Part shown: in pieces, positions 50,465 through 50,987 of the stretch
Numbering within the stretch: position 1 is the first letter of the stretch
How the letters are laid out: the number at the start of each line of letters is the position of its first letter
Source of the DNA: Campylobacteraceae bacterium
Lineage (GTDB): Bacteria; Campylobacterota; Campylobacteria; Campylobacterales; Campylobacteraceae
Assembly (NCBI GenBank): GCA_012519705.1
Contig: JAAYPR010000041.1
Location: 1-50,987 of the forward strand
Reading direction: 5' to 3'
Length of the DNA stretch: 50,987 bases
The notes under the pieces: model-generated
Seen by the model: the letters and a program-made list of their open reading frames with translations, nothing else
Databases searched by the model: none
What the model was told of the DNA's origin: nothing
Translations under genes and position numbers: made by a program

Positions 50465-50849
50465 AAATTCTCGGTCTTGAGCTTATAGCATAGCTATTTA
50501 TAAATTTAACTATTATAATCCCCAAAACTATACCAACTATATCAGCAACTATATCTAAAAGGCTAAAATATCTATTTTCACAAAAAATTTGAGCGATTTC
50601 TATTTGGATGCCGTATAGTAGTAGGATAATGAAAGCTTGTTTTGTTTTTAATTTTGGAAATCCAAGGCTTAAAGTTATAAAAAGTGTGCCAAAAGCGACT
50701 AGATGATTTAGTTTATCCCATGTATTTTCTACAATTTTTGGACTTGTCGGGATAAGAGAGAGAATTTCTATAGCCACCAAGCAGACGAAAAATAGCACTT
50801 TGAATACCGAATTAACACTAAATTTCAATTTTTTTCCTAAAAATTGCAT
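50463..50849 (-). CDS. VanZ-like small membrane protein
   Basis: 128 residues with four hydrophobic helices. The VanZ-like signature is seen as LIPTSP, then DKLNHLVAFGTLFITLSLG and later SLLDIVADIVGIVLG. Function of chromosomal VanZ-like proteins is not settled; the name comes from a teicoplanin-resistance gene. The ATG at 50849 has no ribosome-binding site, while a TTG at 50828, seven codons in, follows TAGGAAAAAA at good distance and may be the true start (121 residues). Confidence 0.8.
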   Translation of the reverse strand: MQFLGKKLKFSVNSVFKVLFFVCLVAIEILSLIPTSPKIVENTWDKLNHLVAFGTLFITLSLGFPKLKTKQAFIILLLYGIQIEIAQIFCENRYFSLLDIVADIVGIVLGIIIVKFINSYAISSRPRI

Positions 50850-50889
50850 AAAAGCATTTTATTTAAGCATACTTTAAGCAACCCTTGCA

Positions 50890-50895
50890 TATAAT
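50890..50895 (+). promoter_or_regulatory. Possible -10 box for a gene beyond the window
   Basis: TTGCATATAATTTC on the plus strand. No ORF begins before the window ends, so its target, if any, lies outside. Confidence 0.3.
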
Positions 50896-50987
50896 TTCAT
50901 TTCCGTTTCACAAAAAGCTAACAAAGAGCTTATCCAAACGATAATCTTACTGCTTTTTTATAAATATTTAGTCTTTTAACATTACAC

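Overview
The window looks like chromosomal DNA of a Campylobacter-type member of the Campylobacterota. It is AT-rich, uses many TTG starts, and has TATAAT -10 boxes with little -35 conservation. The gene complement fits as well: dnaG, murI, aroC, rnc, rnhA, a CetB-like PAS protein and tandem FUSC proteins. A periplasmic [FeFe]-hydrogenase and a tyrosine phenol-lyase/tryptophanase homologue suggest an anaerobic or microaerobic, host-associated, amino-acid-using species. The species cannot be named from sequence alone.

Layout. 1-2094: C-terminal part of a trimeric autotransporter adhesin, cut by the window edge. 2095-4954: a divergent tyrosine phenol-lyase/tryptophanase-family gene inside two non-coding stretches packed with short palindromic repeats. 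4955-7359: an OlsF-like bifunctional acyltransferase and a CetB-like PAS protein. 10288-7360 (minus): FecR, OmpA and CHASE2/HD-GYP genes that look like one envelope-to-c-di-GMP module. 11779-10356 (minus): PHP phosphoesterase and AlkD-like protein. 11909-12447: RelE/ParE-type toxin-antitoxin pair. 13229-12459 (minus): inositol-monophosphatase-family enzyme. 19334-13290 (minus): a six-gene [FeFe]-hydrogenase operon with catalytic large subunit, Tat-exported small subunit, cytochrome b, and maturases HydG, HydE and HydF.

19720-26162 (plus): a six-gene operon with a fused permease, ATPase and periplasmic binding protein of the family usually called ferric-iron transporters, followed by two nearly identical HAD phosphatases and an inositol-monophosphatase-type phosphatase. 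This reads better as uptake and dephosphorylation of a phosphorylated organic compound (AfuABC-like) than as iron uptake. It is the most interesting system in the window. 26273-27007: a complete but dead IS1016-like element with perfect 19-bp ends and an 8-bp target duplication. 27102-27178: a CAU tRNA gene. 29921-27292 (minus): dnaG and a PP-loop ATPase. 29981-33209 (plus): a LapB-like TPR protein, rnhA, rnc and aroC.

33750-36579: a metallophosphoesterase and two tandem FUSC membrane proteins. 36707-43210: a 2167-residue classical autotransporter. 45101-43247 (minus): msrAB and murI. 45225-46937: an unknown exported protein. 47298-50428: metE and an MTHFR-family gene, with a possible regulatory leader containing a 12-codon mini-ORF and two dyads. 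50849-50463 (minus): a VanZ-like membrane protein. No rRNA, CRISPR array, prophage or replication origin was seen.
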